This document shows, piece by piece, positions 36,733-48,206 of a stretch of 64,000 bases of DNA (positions within the stretch are counted from its first letter, which is position 1; every line of letters begins with the position of its first letter). The stretch comes from Asterochloris sp. CNOR1 (lineage: Eukaryota > Chlorophyta > Trebouxiophyceae > Trebouxiales > Trebouxiaceae). Location: contig OZ017763.1 of the NCBI GenBank assembly GCA_963969365.1, positions 620,001-684,000 of the forward strand, in the 5' to 3' direction. Made by a program: the position numbers and the translations under genes. The notes beneath the pieces are model-generated. The model worked only from the letters and a program-made list of their open reading frames with translations. It was not told where the DNA came from and did no database searches.

Positions 36733-37572
36733 TCATCCTGCACCGCGGGCCCAGCCTGGAACACCTGGCGTCATAATGGGCACGTTGCTCTGTGCGAGCC
36801 TGGGCAGCTGACCTGAGGGGGTTCCATTTTCTTGGCTCTCAGGGTGGACCCCCCTAGCGTGGTCACGGGCGCGTTGCTCTGCTCGAGCCTGGGCAGCGCT
36901 GTTGCTGTGCTCCTCCATCCTCAGAGAAGCTGGGGACTGGAGGCTGGCAAACCACTCCTTGATGGCTGCCCCCACGGTTGTCTTGGTGGTGCGCTGCAGT
37001 GGCAGCATCAACTGTCCATAGGTTTCTGAATGGTGCAGTTCCCAGCAATGCGGCTGCCTCCTGCCTGAAGCTGTCTGCGGGGCCGCTTCACAAGCTAGTC
37101 TCAATGAGCTCCAATCCAAGGCACTGGGGCTGCAGGCAAGACTACCAGCGGTGAAGAGCAGGGAGCCAGGCTCCGCTCTGCATGACAAGCCAACAAAGGC
37201 TCTGATGCTGCAGCATGCACATGTTGTGGAGGCCAGCCTCTCACAACGTATGGCCAGGCCATCACGGCCCAGGACGCCTTCACAGTGCACACTGACGGTC
37301 CGACACTGACAAAGACTCACTCTATGATTCTTGTAGCAGGCCCAGAATGCCTCGTGCTGCTCTTTGCAGGGCTGGCCAAAAATGGCAGTGTGGTCTTTGT
37401 AGCACCTCAGCAGGGCAACTGCATTGACAATGCCAGCACTGATACATAGCACTGATACATGCATGTGGTATGCATAACCCTTCAAGAGCTTACTGTGTTG
37501 ATCTGTGCAGGCGGCAAGAGCCTCCTCCTTAGACTTCTGCTCAGCTCTTGGACTGCCAGGATCCGTGCTCAT
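36733..37572 (-). CDS. Twin-CX9C (CHCH) mitochondrial protein
   Basis: Three exons (37572-37494, 37418-37321, 36993-36733) join in phase to 145 residues. Splicing of exons 1 and 2 creates ACTDQHIALLRCYKDH, whose two Cys are nine residues apart. The second pair is CKEQHEAFWAC, again C-x9-C. This twin CX9C helix-loop-helix is the substrate of the Mia40 disulfide relay, and such proteins serve in the mitochondrial intermembrane space, often in cytochrome-oxidase assembly. Which member this is cannot be told. The third exon (TVGAAIKEWFASLQSP, then an Ala/Arg/Glu-rich stretch) is a tail without a known domain. The first Cys pair exists only after splicing, so the unspliced ORF over the region is misleading. 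Confidence 0.82.
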   Translation of the reverse strand: MSTDPGSPRAEQKSKEEALAACTDQHSKLLKGYAYHMHVSVLCISAGIVNAVALLRCYKDHTAIFGQPCKEQHEAFWACYKNHRVSLCQCRTVSVHCEGVLGRDGLAIRCERLASTTCACCSIRAFVGLSCRAEPGSLLFTAGSLACSPSALDWSSLRLACEAAPQTASGRRQPHCWELHHSETYGQLMLPLQRTTKTTVGAAIKEWFASLQSPASLRMEEHSNSAAQARAEQRARDHARGVHPESQENGTPSGQLPRLAQSNVPIMTPGVPGWARGAG

Positions 37573-37893
37573 GTGCTAAGTGTGCAGCTTGAGGTCTTCG
37601 GGAGAGTGCATGGAGACCATATTGATCAGACTCTGCCAGGAGCTATGCATGCTAGGTCAAACTCTAGTGCCTGTTGACGATCCTGCCCTGAAGAGTGGTT
37701 TGTTTAGTGATACCAATACAGTCAGGTCCTGAATACAAGGAGGGATCCAAAGGGCTCCATGCCTGTGAACAGGCAGGCATTGCTAATCACACAGAGTTCA
37801 CTTGGTTGATGTAGTTCAGGGCAGTGTTTGCATGTCATCACTGCTTGTGCTGCAAGGGCACACTACTTCTCCTAGTTGACGCCAGCAACCAGC
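37573..37893. other. Short intergenic region
   Basis: Upstream of the twin-CX9C gene and downstream of the asparaginase stop, both on the minus strand. No features are seen beyond the expected promoter and 3' UTR. Confidence 0.45.
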
Positions 37894-40800
37894 TCAGCAT
37901 TCGCCAGCCAGCGGCACCCCAAGAGGTAGGTCTCGATACTTGAGGTGCTGCATGAGCTTCACACTGGCACACTCAGGCGACATGCTGGGCCCCGCCTCAC
38001 AGCCCATCTCCATGGCTGCTGCCCCGCTCTGATACAGGTCAGGCTGCAGGCCGCCAGTCGTGCACTGCGTGGACAGGAGCACCTGCAGTGGACACAGCCA
38101 CATGGGCCGTCGCCAAGCCTGTGGGAAAACAAGAGCACCTGCCGAGAGGAGTGCTGGCCTCTTGAGCGCCTGTTGAGTGCCAGGCGCCTGTATCTCAGAT
38201 GTGATTCTGGGAGATGCTTTCTGCTGGAAGGCAGCAAGTTCAGGGATTTGGGAGCACCAGCCACGCTGCTCACCTGCAGCCCCTTCTTGCGTTGCTGCCT
38301 CAGCCAAGGCATCCAGCCTTGTGCAGGCAGGTCTGGGATGTTTCCAGCGCCGAATGCCTCCAGGACAATGCCCTGTACACAGCACTGCATGGTGAGGATG
38401 TTGAAGACGGCCTCAGATCAGCAAACTGTCAGGTCTTGCATGCCACGAGGCAGGACCATGCAGAGTACTAGCTCAGCTCCTCAATCAGGTGAAGGTGAGC
38501 TTGGACTCTGAAGTCATGGCCCAAGAGGTGTGGCGTTTCGTGTGTTGACCAACTGCTTTGGGCCAACGACTCAGAGCCTAACAGAGCTAGTGAAGGGTGA
38601 GCGCCAGTCTTGGCTTGCAGGTTGCCAGCGCATTGCAGCCCCTCTGCAAAGCCAGGACAGCAGCATGGGCTTGCCACCACCCAGACACATGACACCACAC
38701 CAAACCATTCAACTAGGCTGTGCGTTTGAGGCTTACTGCCAAGGGAAGGCAGAGCCTCAGCACAGGCGCTTGCTGCTGGCCGCCCAGCATGCAGAGTAGC
38801 AGCCTGCAGAGGGCTAGAGCAGCCCAGACCGCACACAATGCACAAAGGCAGACACAGCATCCCTGGGCCAGGCACCTAACACGCATGCCCTTGCCGCTTC
38901 TGGCCTGTTCACGGTGCAGGCCCAGACACAGGCAGTCGCAGCTTACAGACCTTCACGCCTCTGCCAGCCACATCCCCGTACAACTTCCTTGGGTCGGCGC
39001 CCGGGACAACAGGAATCCGAACGACGCTGTTGTAATCAAGCTCAAAGCGTGGCCTGTAGGTGCCCTCCACCTGCAGGCCAGCACGAAAGGGCTCAAACAG
39101 GTTGCACAACAAGCCTTTACAATGGTATGGATTGACCAAAATGGCCAGGTCTGGTGAACATACCAGGCAGGACCCTGTCAACTGAGAGCTTTTGATGGGA
39201 GCAGAGGGGAGCTTGATGCCGTGAGCAATACTCACCCAGCAATTGAGGAGGGCAGGCAACAGTCCTGCAGGACGCTGCAGAGTCCCACACTCTGCTCACA
39301 GCTGCATTCACAGCGTTCGCGCAAGCAGATGGCCTCATGAGACACTGCTTTTGAGTACTGAGCAGACATGCGCTGCACTCTGCCATCATCGTACCAACGC
39401 CTGAGCAGGCAGGTTGGGCTCTGACGCACAGCAATGCTATGCTGTGCTGCTCGTTTCTTGGCAGCTGTGCAAGCATTCTGGCTTTTCAGCCCAGCTGCAG
39501 CACAGCCTTTGTGCAACGACCTTGCCAGACCAGCCTCTGCACAGGCTCCCTGGCTTCCTTGCTCTCATGTAGCACAGCAATGCAACCGTGCCATACCTGC
39601 CCCTCAGCTCACCTGTAGCAGGTACTTGTGCTTCCAGCCCACGTCAATGCCCAGGACGGCCAGTGGGGGGTAGCTGGGGCTGTCAAATGCTTGGTAAGAG
39701 GAGCTGTTGACCTTCTGGCACCTGCAGCAAGACATCCTGAGGAAGTGAAGCCCTTTTTGCACATGCTGCTGTGAATGAGGAGCTGAGCTGGCACTCTGCA
39801 TGCTGCTGCCCTGTGGCATGCAAGAGCTGGCAGGTGGTCTGGCAGCGATGCCATACAGCTCAAGTTACAAACTGGCGGATCAGTGGGAGAGCTCAGCAGA
39901 ATCAGGAAACTAAGCTAGATCATCCACAGACTGGATAGAGCTGTATGTGACGGACAGCGATGTTGGGGAGGTCAATTGTTCTGCAAAGCAAATGCACAGC
40001 AGCAACCAATGTTGCATAACAAAAGTTGGTTTGCCAGGCTGGCAGCTGCCCTAAACGCAGATGAAGGCAGCACAGGAATGCCACGGCCCCTCTCAGAAAC
40101 ATGCTGTAGAGCAGGCACAGACCAGCTGCAGCGTACCAAGACACCCCTCAGCTGGCCAGAGAGCAGACCTGTTTGCGGCACTCAAGCCCCTCTAAACATC
40201 ACAAAGGCTGGCTGCAGTTTCAAGTGCACAGCAGCAGCAGCAGCGCGCCCAGGGGGCAAATTTCAGGCTGGCGAGGGCTCACACCTGTTGCCGCGCATGA
40301 GCTTCCCGCCAAAGCAGATGGCCACTTCTTGGAGGTACACATGGGGTGGCTGGAAGAAGGCTGTGGCGCAGGTGACGCTGTCAATCAGGTTCTGCCGGGC
40401 ATCTGACCGCGGCTGGAGCAGGGGCAGCTGAGAGCCTGCAGGGGTGGTGATGGAGGTCATGTTGCGGACGACCTGCACAGGTAGCTACTGATAGCACTCA
40501 CGGTCCTTGAGACGTTGAGCGTGTGCTTCAAGTAGTGAGGGGTGGCACAGAAGGGCTTGCACAGGCACCACTGCTGGCAAGCAGGTGCAGCTGCAGGGCA
40601 GCTGGTGTCACAGCACAATCAGCACTCTGCTGCAGGAGGGGCCGAGCAGGTCAGGTGTGCTTCCTGTGCCAAAGATGAGGGGTGTGCAGCATGTGCCCAA
40701 AGATGAGGGGTGTGCAGCGTGTGCTGCTGTGCAGGCAGCTGACCTGTCATGACGATGGGCTTCCTGAAGCCCAGCAGCATGAGGGACAGAGCAGATGCTG

Positions 40801-42473
40801 TGTAGGCCATGGTGTCCGTGCCATGCACGACCAGAAAGGCGTCGTACTTCTGCCTGCAGCAGGGCAGGTGAGCTCAGGCTGCCATGCTGACTGAGCTGCT
40901 GAGACGCATCAGATGTCCTGCTCATGACAGGCCGCCAGTGCAAGTGCCTGCATTGTACCTTTTGTGCAGCAGCTTGGCAGACTGCTGCCAGTGTGCCAAC
41001 ACAGTAATTGTTTATCTCCAGGCCCATCGATGACAGATGTTGTGCTGTGCTGCTTGACCTGTTGCGGTGAAGGAGCTTGGCAAGCTGCTGCCACTGCACA
41101 GGCCCCACACGGCTGGAGTCCTTGTTGAAGGCCACCTCCAAGTGAAGGTTGGCAAAGGCGCTCAGCTCGGGGACGACGTTCAGCAGGTTGCCCAGCATCT
41201 CACCTGCACGCACACCAGTCTGGAACTTGAAAAAGGGCCAGCATGGTGGCAGCCAATCACTGTACTGCCTCGATGGCATGCACAAGGCTGCCTTCCTCCC
41301 TTGATGTCATGCTGCCAAGACTCTTCAGAGCTGGCATGGGACCTCAGCTTGGGGACCACTGCAGCCGACTGCCAGCGTTTATCCTGCACAGTTGTATGGG
41401 AACACACACATGACAGCAGTGCAGGGGGCCAGGTAGCTAGACAGCCTGGCCAGCTGAGGCCTGCCCACACGGCCCTAGAGGGCCTGGGGAGATCCTGCAG
41501 CGCTGATGTCTCTGTAAGGGGACAGTCAGGAGGCTGTCATCAGGCACAACCAACACTCTGACGCCCGCAATGCGCCGCCGAGCACACCACACATGCAGAC
41601 TTCCCAGATGCTGCACGCTGACCTGCCTGCTGTGTGAGGGACTCGCAGCCACTGCTGCTTGCTGGGCTGCAGAGGCCAGCAACCATGGCCCAGCAGCGCT
41701 TGGCTTGAGAGTGCCCTCTCAGCAATGATTTGGGTGCTGCATGCCGGGCAGTGGCAGTGGGACAGGTTCAACTGAGACCAACCATTTGCATGCCCTTCAG
41801 CCAGCCCTAAAAATTCATAAGCAGCCCTGGCGTAGCTGCACCTGGCTTCAGAGTGCCCTTGAAGTTGCCCCCTGTGCCTGGCCTCAAGGTGACAGTGCCA
41901 TCTGCTTCTGTCTCAAATGACTTGTCCACATCCATCCCTAAAGTGCCTGTAGAGAGGCACAGTCTGGGCTGAGGCAAAGTTTTGCCAGTGCTGAAGCAAT
42001 ACTTGTGCCCAAAGTGCCTGCAGAGAGGGCACAGTCTTCGTTGAGGCGACACATGCCAGACCCGAAGTAGGGTTTTGCACATCCAGGGTGCCTGCAAGAC
42101 AGTGTCTGAAATGCCAGCCACTTGCCCAGGGAGGCAGTCAAAGCTCTTGTTCAGAAATCCTGTAGGCACGCCAGCAAAGTTGCAAGCATTTGTGTGCCTC
42201 ATCAGCAGTGATTGTCTGTATGCCGGAGAGAGAGCCAGCATCAACACAGAAGCAAGAACCGCAGGAGGCAGAGGTCTGTCATCTGCAGGTGAGGGGTGCT
42301 GCTGGTGGTCTGCCAGCAGCGCCAAGCTGTGATGCAGCTTGCCCGTGGCTTAGATTGACCTGTCAGCCTGGCACTCGCCACTCAATGAGGCTGCCAAGTC
42401 ATGCTGTTGTCTTGAACAAAGCCTCACCTCCAGTGTGAACAAGTAGCACTCGGGGGAGAGGCTTGCTGATCAT
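37894..42473 (-). CDS. Type I L-asparaginase (AnsA/60-kDa-lysophospholipase type)
   Basis: Nine exons (42473-42428, 41946-41842, 41203-41059, 40853-40744, 40435-40285, 39721-39613, 39070-38951, 38372-38274, 38082-37894) join in phase to 357 residues, a normal size. It hydrolyses asparagine to aspartate and ammonia. RVLLVHTGG spliced to TLGMD supplies the first catalytic Thr, and [16 protein letters not shown] supplies the second Thr-Asp pair. [47 protein letters not shown] and [10 protein letters not shown] are further family signatures. The model starts at ATG 42473, but the frame stays open above it to an acceptor-like TTAG near 42531, so an N-terminal exon is possible. The first intron carries acceptor-junction copies. 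Confidence 0.93.
42005..42115 (-). repeat. Acceptor-junction copies in asparaginase intron 1
   Basis: The real minus-strand junction is CCTCTCTACAGGCACTTTAG at about 41955. Copies read CCTCTCTGCAGGCACTTTGG (near 42010-42035) and TCTTGCAGGCACCCTGGATG (near 42080-42105). Each joins an acceptor to the start of the TLGMD exon. Confidence 0.8.
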
Positions 42474-43310
42474 GAGCAGGGGCCCTGCAGCAGCTTCACA
42501 GCCTTTTGCCGCCTTTTCGGCAGCCCTAAGGGTTCAAGGGGCTAAACTTGTTCTGCATGCTGGGGCAGATGTCACACTGGGCGTCAACAGCAAAGCTTTG
42601 GCTGGGCATGCAGCGCACCAGATGCTGCAGCCAGGGCTGCTTTGCGGCTTGCTGCTGACTGCCCTGCGGCGACGAGGAGAAGGCTCGTCATGGGAGTGGC
42701 AAGACAGCGCGATTGGAACAGTGTGTTCCTCAGCATAGGTCAGGGCCTGCAACGCACCAGGTGCTGGCGCTGGGGTTTGGGATGCTGGCTGTGCAGAATT
42801 GGTCCCAACATCTGTGCTGGCAGCTTGGCTGCGTGCAGGCCATTTGCGCCTGCTCTTGGCTGCTGTTGATCTGTGGTGTTGTGGCTTTGACCGCCAGCAG
42901 AAAACACTGGACCCAGAGACTAGACTCTGCCTTTCCAAGGTGACGCCCGTCTCCATTGCATGCCACAGCCGGTTGGCTTGAAGCTAAGTCAGCTCCAAGA
43001 AGGCGAAAATTCTTCAAGAACTCGAAAGGGTCCACAGCGCAACCTCTGCATCCCGCTCCCTCAGGAGAGTGTGGTGTCGCAAAGCGTGGAAAGGGCCTTC
43101 AGCGTGGCCCACTTCTGCTGCCCATGTCTTTCACGCTGTAGTTCGCCTACCTGTGTGCCAATGCTGGCTGCCCATGCCTGCCCGCCGTTGGGGGACGTGT
43201 TCGGCCAGCAACAGACCAGCTCACAGCTCTCAGGAGCGGAGGCAGCCATGGTTAGGGAGTTCCCTGCCGCTGCAGTGGGCAACGCGCTGCTGCTGCTGCA
43301 GTGCGCCAGC
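42474..43310. other. Divergent upstream region (asparaginase / SnRK2)
   Basis: Shared 5' region of two divergently transcribed genes, so a bidirectional promoter is plausible. A possible extra N-terminal asparaginase exon (AAEKAAKGCEAAAG, about 42530-42474) and an in-frame upstream ATG for the kinase (43248) lie here. Confidence 0.45.
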
Positions 43311-46300
43311 ATGCAGCCGTGGCAGAGGCGCTTTGGCCACTATCTGCTGGTGAGTGACCAGCATTGCAAGGCCAAACAACGCTGCTGGGTCAAAGATTGC
43401 TGCTGGGAGGCCAACTGCACTGCTGTGTATGGCAGGCAGCAGATCTGGATGCCAGACAGGCAGCATCTGCCTGGCCCTGATGTTGCATGCGTGATCAGGG
43501 ATGCTGCACCCTTCTTTAAACTTTCATGTGTCAGGCGGCATGAGTCATGTCCCGCTCTTCTTCGCAGCACACAGCAGCATATCACTTGCACTGGCAGCAG
43601 GCCCAAGCCGTTGTTGCACGTGCTTGCAGCTCGTGCACCCTATAGCTGGTCTGTGGCACCTGTTGCAGCTGCTTGCAGCGAGCCCACACCTCTGCTGCCC
43701 CCTAGCTCCATGCCTCCGCTGTTGCATGCCGCTTCTTGGCTGATGTATGCTGCTGATGCACCTGGCTACAGCTGGACCGACTGGGGGATGGCAGCTTTGG
43801 GCGCGTGGTGAGGTGCGTGGACGAGCGCGACCTATCTCAAGAGGTGGCCATCAAGCTTCTGCCCAGAGGTGGGGCTGCATGCTGTTTTTGCAGCGCAAGT
43901 GCAGAGCTGGCAGTCAGATGCTCTGCTGAGACATGAATGTGCCTTGTTGCACTCCGCTGGTCCCCATATCAGAGATGTTGCCCAGGAGTGGTGTCCCACC
44001 AGTGCAAAGGCAGCCCATCTGAATGTGCCATGCCTCACTGAAGTCAGGGGTGCAGGCACCATCTGCAGCGCTTTGCAAAAGGAGCCGTCACACATCTGTT
44101 CCAGCACTTCCTTGCGCTGCTGTTCTGCTGCCTAGACATTCCCTCAGCATGCAACCTACTCACCCTGGCACGCAGACTATTCACCTTGTGCTGGAACGCC
44201 CAGGGCCTTGGTGGCCACAGGCACCTGCATGTCTGCACTGCCGTGCTACCATGGCCTGGCACACACAACAGCAGACAACAGCAGTGCTCTACTGCTGGCG
44301 TCCATCCAGAAGCAACACTCTGCTAACGCTGCCTTGCACCCCACAAACAGCACCATTGACTCCTGCTCGTTGGCTGCTACCAGGCGATCGCATTAGGGAC
44401 CACCAGACCAACGTGAAGCGGGAGATCATGCACCAGGGCTGCCTCAACCACCCCGTCATTGCAAACCTCAAAGAGGTGAGCTCTCTGCAAGACAGCAAAG
44501 GCAGAGGAAGTGGTCCGTATGAGCGCTGCCAGCTGCTCCCTGGCTGACAATGGAGGGCCTGTCTCACTACCAACCCTGCCAGCGGCGGCGCACGCAGGGG
44601 GCCTCAACTGCCTGGTCTCCTGCAGCGCTGGTAGCGTGGGCACAAGCATGGGTCGATGCCACAGCCCGATGAATTCCAGGGAGAGGCAGTGGGCTTGGTG
44701 CAAAAGCAGTACGTTGCTGCAAAAAGGATGAGGCTGTGGCCGAAAATGAGGCCACAGCCTGGCAGTTCCAGAGGCAGTGCAAGTGCAGCCTGCAATGCAG
44801 GGCAAATGCCTTATAGCCTGGCCAGCTTACGGGGCAGCAGGCTCCCTGTCAGACACACAGCACATGGGCAGGCATCTTGTGTGGGCCAGTAAGAGGTGGC
44901 TGACAGGCCTGCCTTTCCCCTGTGCTGCAGGTGTTGCTCACCAATGTCCAGACTCCTGCAGCCTGCTCACGCAATCTGTCAGGCCTGCCTTCTCCCATGC
45001 TGCAGGTGTCGCTGACCAATGTCTAGACGCCTGCAGCCCGCTCAGGCAACCTGTCAGGCCTGCCTCATTCCCGTTTGCAGGTGTTCCTGACCCCGCACCA
45101 CCTCGCCATTGTGATGGAGTGCGCCAACGGGGGGACCATGAGGGATTACCTCCTGAAGCAGCCCAACCACCGCCTGCCAGAGGTGCTTGGCAGGTGGATC
45201 TTCCAGCAGCTGATCATTGGGCTGGACTACTGCCATACACGGGTGAGACCTGCTGGCTGTCTGTCTGGGCAGGCATCGAACCCCCTATCAGGATGTACAA
45301 ATTGTCGGCCGCATTGCCTGCCATGCTAAGCAGCTACCGTCAGCATGCACCCATGGTGCAGCAGCTGGTTTTCAAGCTACACTACTGCCACACTCACGTG
45401 AGATGGCAGCTGTGTTCATGCTCTTCTATGAAGTGCACCTGCAAGGTGTACCCGCCATGGGCAACACGCCACTATGGGTTTTGGCCTGTCGCAGTGGCCT
45501 GTGGTATGTCAACAACATTTCTGCAAGGCAGCTGCATGCTGCCACCCACATAGGCACCATGGCTGCTTCGCAAGCAGCCGGCTGCAGTGACTGGTGGCAT
45601 TGCCTTCCACTAACACCTCAGCAGGAGCAGCAGGTACTGCCTTGCCACAGAACCTCGGCAGCCAGCCACTGAGACTGGAGGCAGCTGCGCACCTCAGCCA
45701 GGGCCTGCCTGGCGCAATGCCCGCTTTGGTTGTGCTGGTGCACTGCTGAATTCGTGTCAGTCTGATCGAGGCGCAGCAGGGTTGACCGCAGGGCACAGCT
45801 GATGGTCGTGAGTCTGCAGCTTGCAACAAGGCGGCTCTGGCTGCCAAGCCAGAGTGTTGCCTGCAGGGTGTGACCGACAGCAGCTCAACAGGCTCCAGCT
45901 GTCGAGAGACTTTGCACTGGCTCACGCTGAGCCCTTCTGGTGTGCAGGGGGTTGCGAACCGGGACCTCAAATTGGAGAACCTGCTGGTTGTGAAGCGCGA
46001 AGGGGAGGGTGCGCGCCCTCTGCTCAAAATCTGCGACTTTGGCTTCTCCAAGGTGGGGCCTGGCAGCGTTACATTGTTGGCACTGCCCACGTTCCGCACT
46101 GCTGCCCGTCACAGCGCAATGGGGCGGGCGTGAGCCCGCTGCTCGAGGCGTTCAATTCTGGGTTCCTTCAGGGGAAGCCTGGCAGCATTAAGTCCTTGTC
46201 TGCCTGTTTGTGTACTGCAGCTGCCCATGACACAGCTTGCAGCGGCAGCCTGTCCGCAGCACAGCTTCTGTGGGTGGTGCACAAGCCTGAGATGGCACAC

Positions 46301-48206
46301 AGTCCCAAAGGCAACAACAGAGCCTCCAGCTTCCCCTACAGCATGGCCCCCGTTTTGAGGGCTGGCGATGCAGTGCTCCGCCTCTGACAGCCGAGGGACA
46401 GAGCAGAGCTGTGTTTGTGTGATGGTCACTGAGATGACTGCCACTCCATGTCCCCTGAGCATAAGATCACAACAAATTGAATGCATATAACAAGCCCCAA
46501 CTGCTCGAGACTGGCCAAGTGTATCTGCTGAGAGCGCGCCCTTCTGCCTCTGCAGGACGTGGCTAGGTCTGGGACAGCCAAGACTGGCAAAGTGGGCACA
46601 CCTGTTTACATGGCGCCTGAGGTCGTTCTTGGCAGCAGCAAGTATGATGGCAAGGTGAGAGGGCTGGTGCTTCTTTGCTGCTGTCCCGGCCCCTCCTTGG
46701 TCGTACGGCTCTTCTGTGCCGGGGTGTCTGGCGCCTACAAGGTGCCGCGCCTGCAAGTGTGCCAGGCCCAGGGATGGGTCACAGGTGGGGCGCTGCAGTC
46801 TTGGCCATTGAGCTTTGGGATTGTTCCTGGCAGCAGCACATGTGACAACAAATGAGGGCAAAACTTGTGCATGCTGGCTGTCAGTGTGCCCTCATGCATC
46901 AGAGGTGATTGACCCCAGCTGCTGTCCTGTGCTGGTGCCTGCCACGCGCGACGCCCCAAGAGGCTGGTCTAGAGCTGGGCATTGCAATCCGGACATATAA
47001 GCTTGGGGTGTTGTCTCTAGCAGCAGCAAGGGGGCTCGTCTCTAGCAGCAGCAGAAGTGGTGGCCAGTGCGGCAGCGTGACAGCTGACGCCTGGGTTGCC
47101 ATGCAAGCAGTCAATAAGAGACTCTGCTGACAGCAGTGAGCAGACCTTGACCCTCACATCAGATCAACCTGCTTTGCTTGTTGTGCCTTGCAGAAAGCAG
47201 ACATCTGGTCGTGCGGCGTGATTCTGTACGTTATGCTCACTGGCCAGTACCCCTTCAACACCCGCGACAGAAATCATTGTGTCAACATCGTCAATGCGCG
47301 ATACATGCTGCCGACAGATGTGGAGCTGTCTGAGAGCTCCAAGGATCTCATCCGTGGAATGCTGACTCCCAACACAGTCAATGTGAGTTGCTGCACTGCG
47401 TGCTGGTGATTGATGCTTGGCGGCTGGTATTCTCCTTTGCTATCGCTGCTATGCTGGGTCTTGCACCAGAGACAGACGTGGCTCCAAACACCGTCTCGTG
47501 GCCCGCTGACTCCATGCACAGTCAGTGTGAGGTGCGAATCATGGGCTGCTCGTGTTGCAATTGGACCATTGTTTGGAGGGCCTGTCATAGGGCAAGTGCT
47601 GGCCTGTGCATATATCGGAGGTGGAGTTGTGCCTGCTCCTCAGGCTGTTGGCCAGCTTAGAGCTTTATTTTAAGCTGTTCAGGTATCCTGGAGCGACGAA
47701 TCAGTGCTGCCTCTACCCAGGCTCACAGTGGGTGCTCCTGCTGTTGCAGAGGTTTGGGGTAGCAGACATCAAGCAGCACCCCTGGTTCCTGGAGGATTTG
47801 CCTGATGGCGCTCTGGACATGAACAGCACCCTGATGCAGCAGGCACACAGTTTGGATGAGGTGGGGAACTTGCCTTAGTGAATGTATTGTTGAGCCCATT
47901 ATGATGCAGCAAGAGCCAGAGCCTGGGGCATTGTTTGACACCCAGTGACGATGCAGACCTGCGCCTTGGTGTGCTTGTACTGTGTCACAGCCGTGTGGTG
48001 CAGCCAACATGCTGCTGCCACCACCTTGAGATGCGTAGTTTCAAAGTTGTCGCAGCAAGCGCAGTCGCTGCTGCAAAAAGCTCAACAGCCCTTCGTCTCT
48101 AAAGCCTCCTGTGCTGCAGAAGGAGGCACTTGTGAACAATATCATTCAGCAGTCATGTCATCTCGGGCACAAGGGTGAGCACCTCCCTACTCTCACTGTA
48201 CCGTGA
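43311..48206 (+). CDS. SnRK2-type serine/threonine kinase
   Basis: Nine exons (43311-43349, 43772-43868, 44384-44475, 45081-45242, 45948-46052, 46556-46654, 47194-47382, 47750-47860, 48120-48206) join in phase to 326 residues, close to plant SnRK2s. Kinase landmarks are the Gly loop GDGSFGRVV, VAIKLL, NVKREI (αC Glu), LTPHHLAIVMECANGGTM, CDFGFSK, VGTPVYMAPEV, DIWSCGVILYVMLTGQYPF and the SnRK2-typical IKQHPWFLEDLP. SnRK2s act in osmotic and nutrient stress signalling. The catalytic loop reads NRDLKLEN instead of HRDLKLEN. The ATG at 43311 gives an SnRK2-length N-terminus; ATG 43248 is in frame. The last exon may instead splice at 48175 (GTGAGC), which would replace the short tail. Four or more introns contain junction copies. 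Confidence 0.92.
44901..45080 (+). repeat. 75-bp tandem acceptor-junction repeat in SnRK2 intron 3
   Basis: Acceptors CTGCAG end at 44930 and 45005 and the functional TTTGCAG at 45080, exactly 75 bp apart. Each is followed by a version of the exon start: GTGTTGCTCACCAATGTCCA, GTGTCGCTGACCAATGTCTA and the real GTGTTCCTGACCCCGCACCA. The unit 44931-45005 is open in the exon frame; the next has TAG at 45024. Confidence 0.92.

Noticed and set aside
36733-37572. A continuous 279-residue protein
   Set aside because: Splicing out two introns brings the first CX9C pair together, and all three exon phases agree. The continuous reading breaks the motif.
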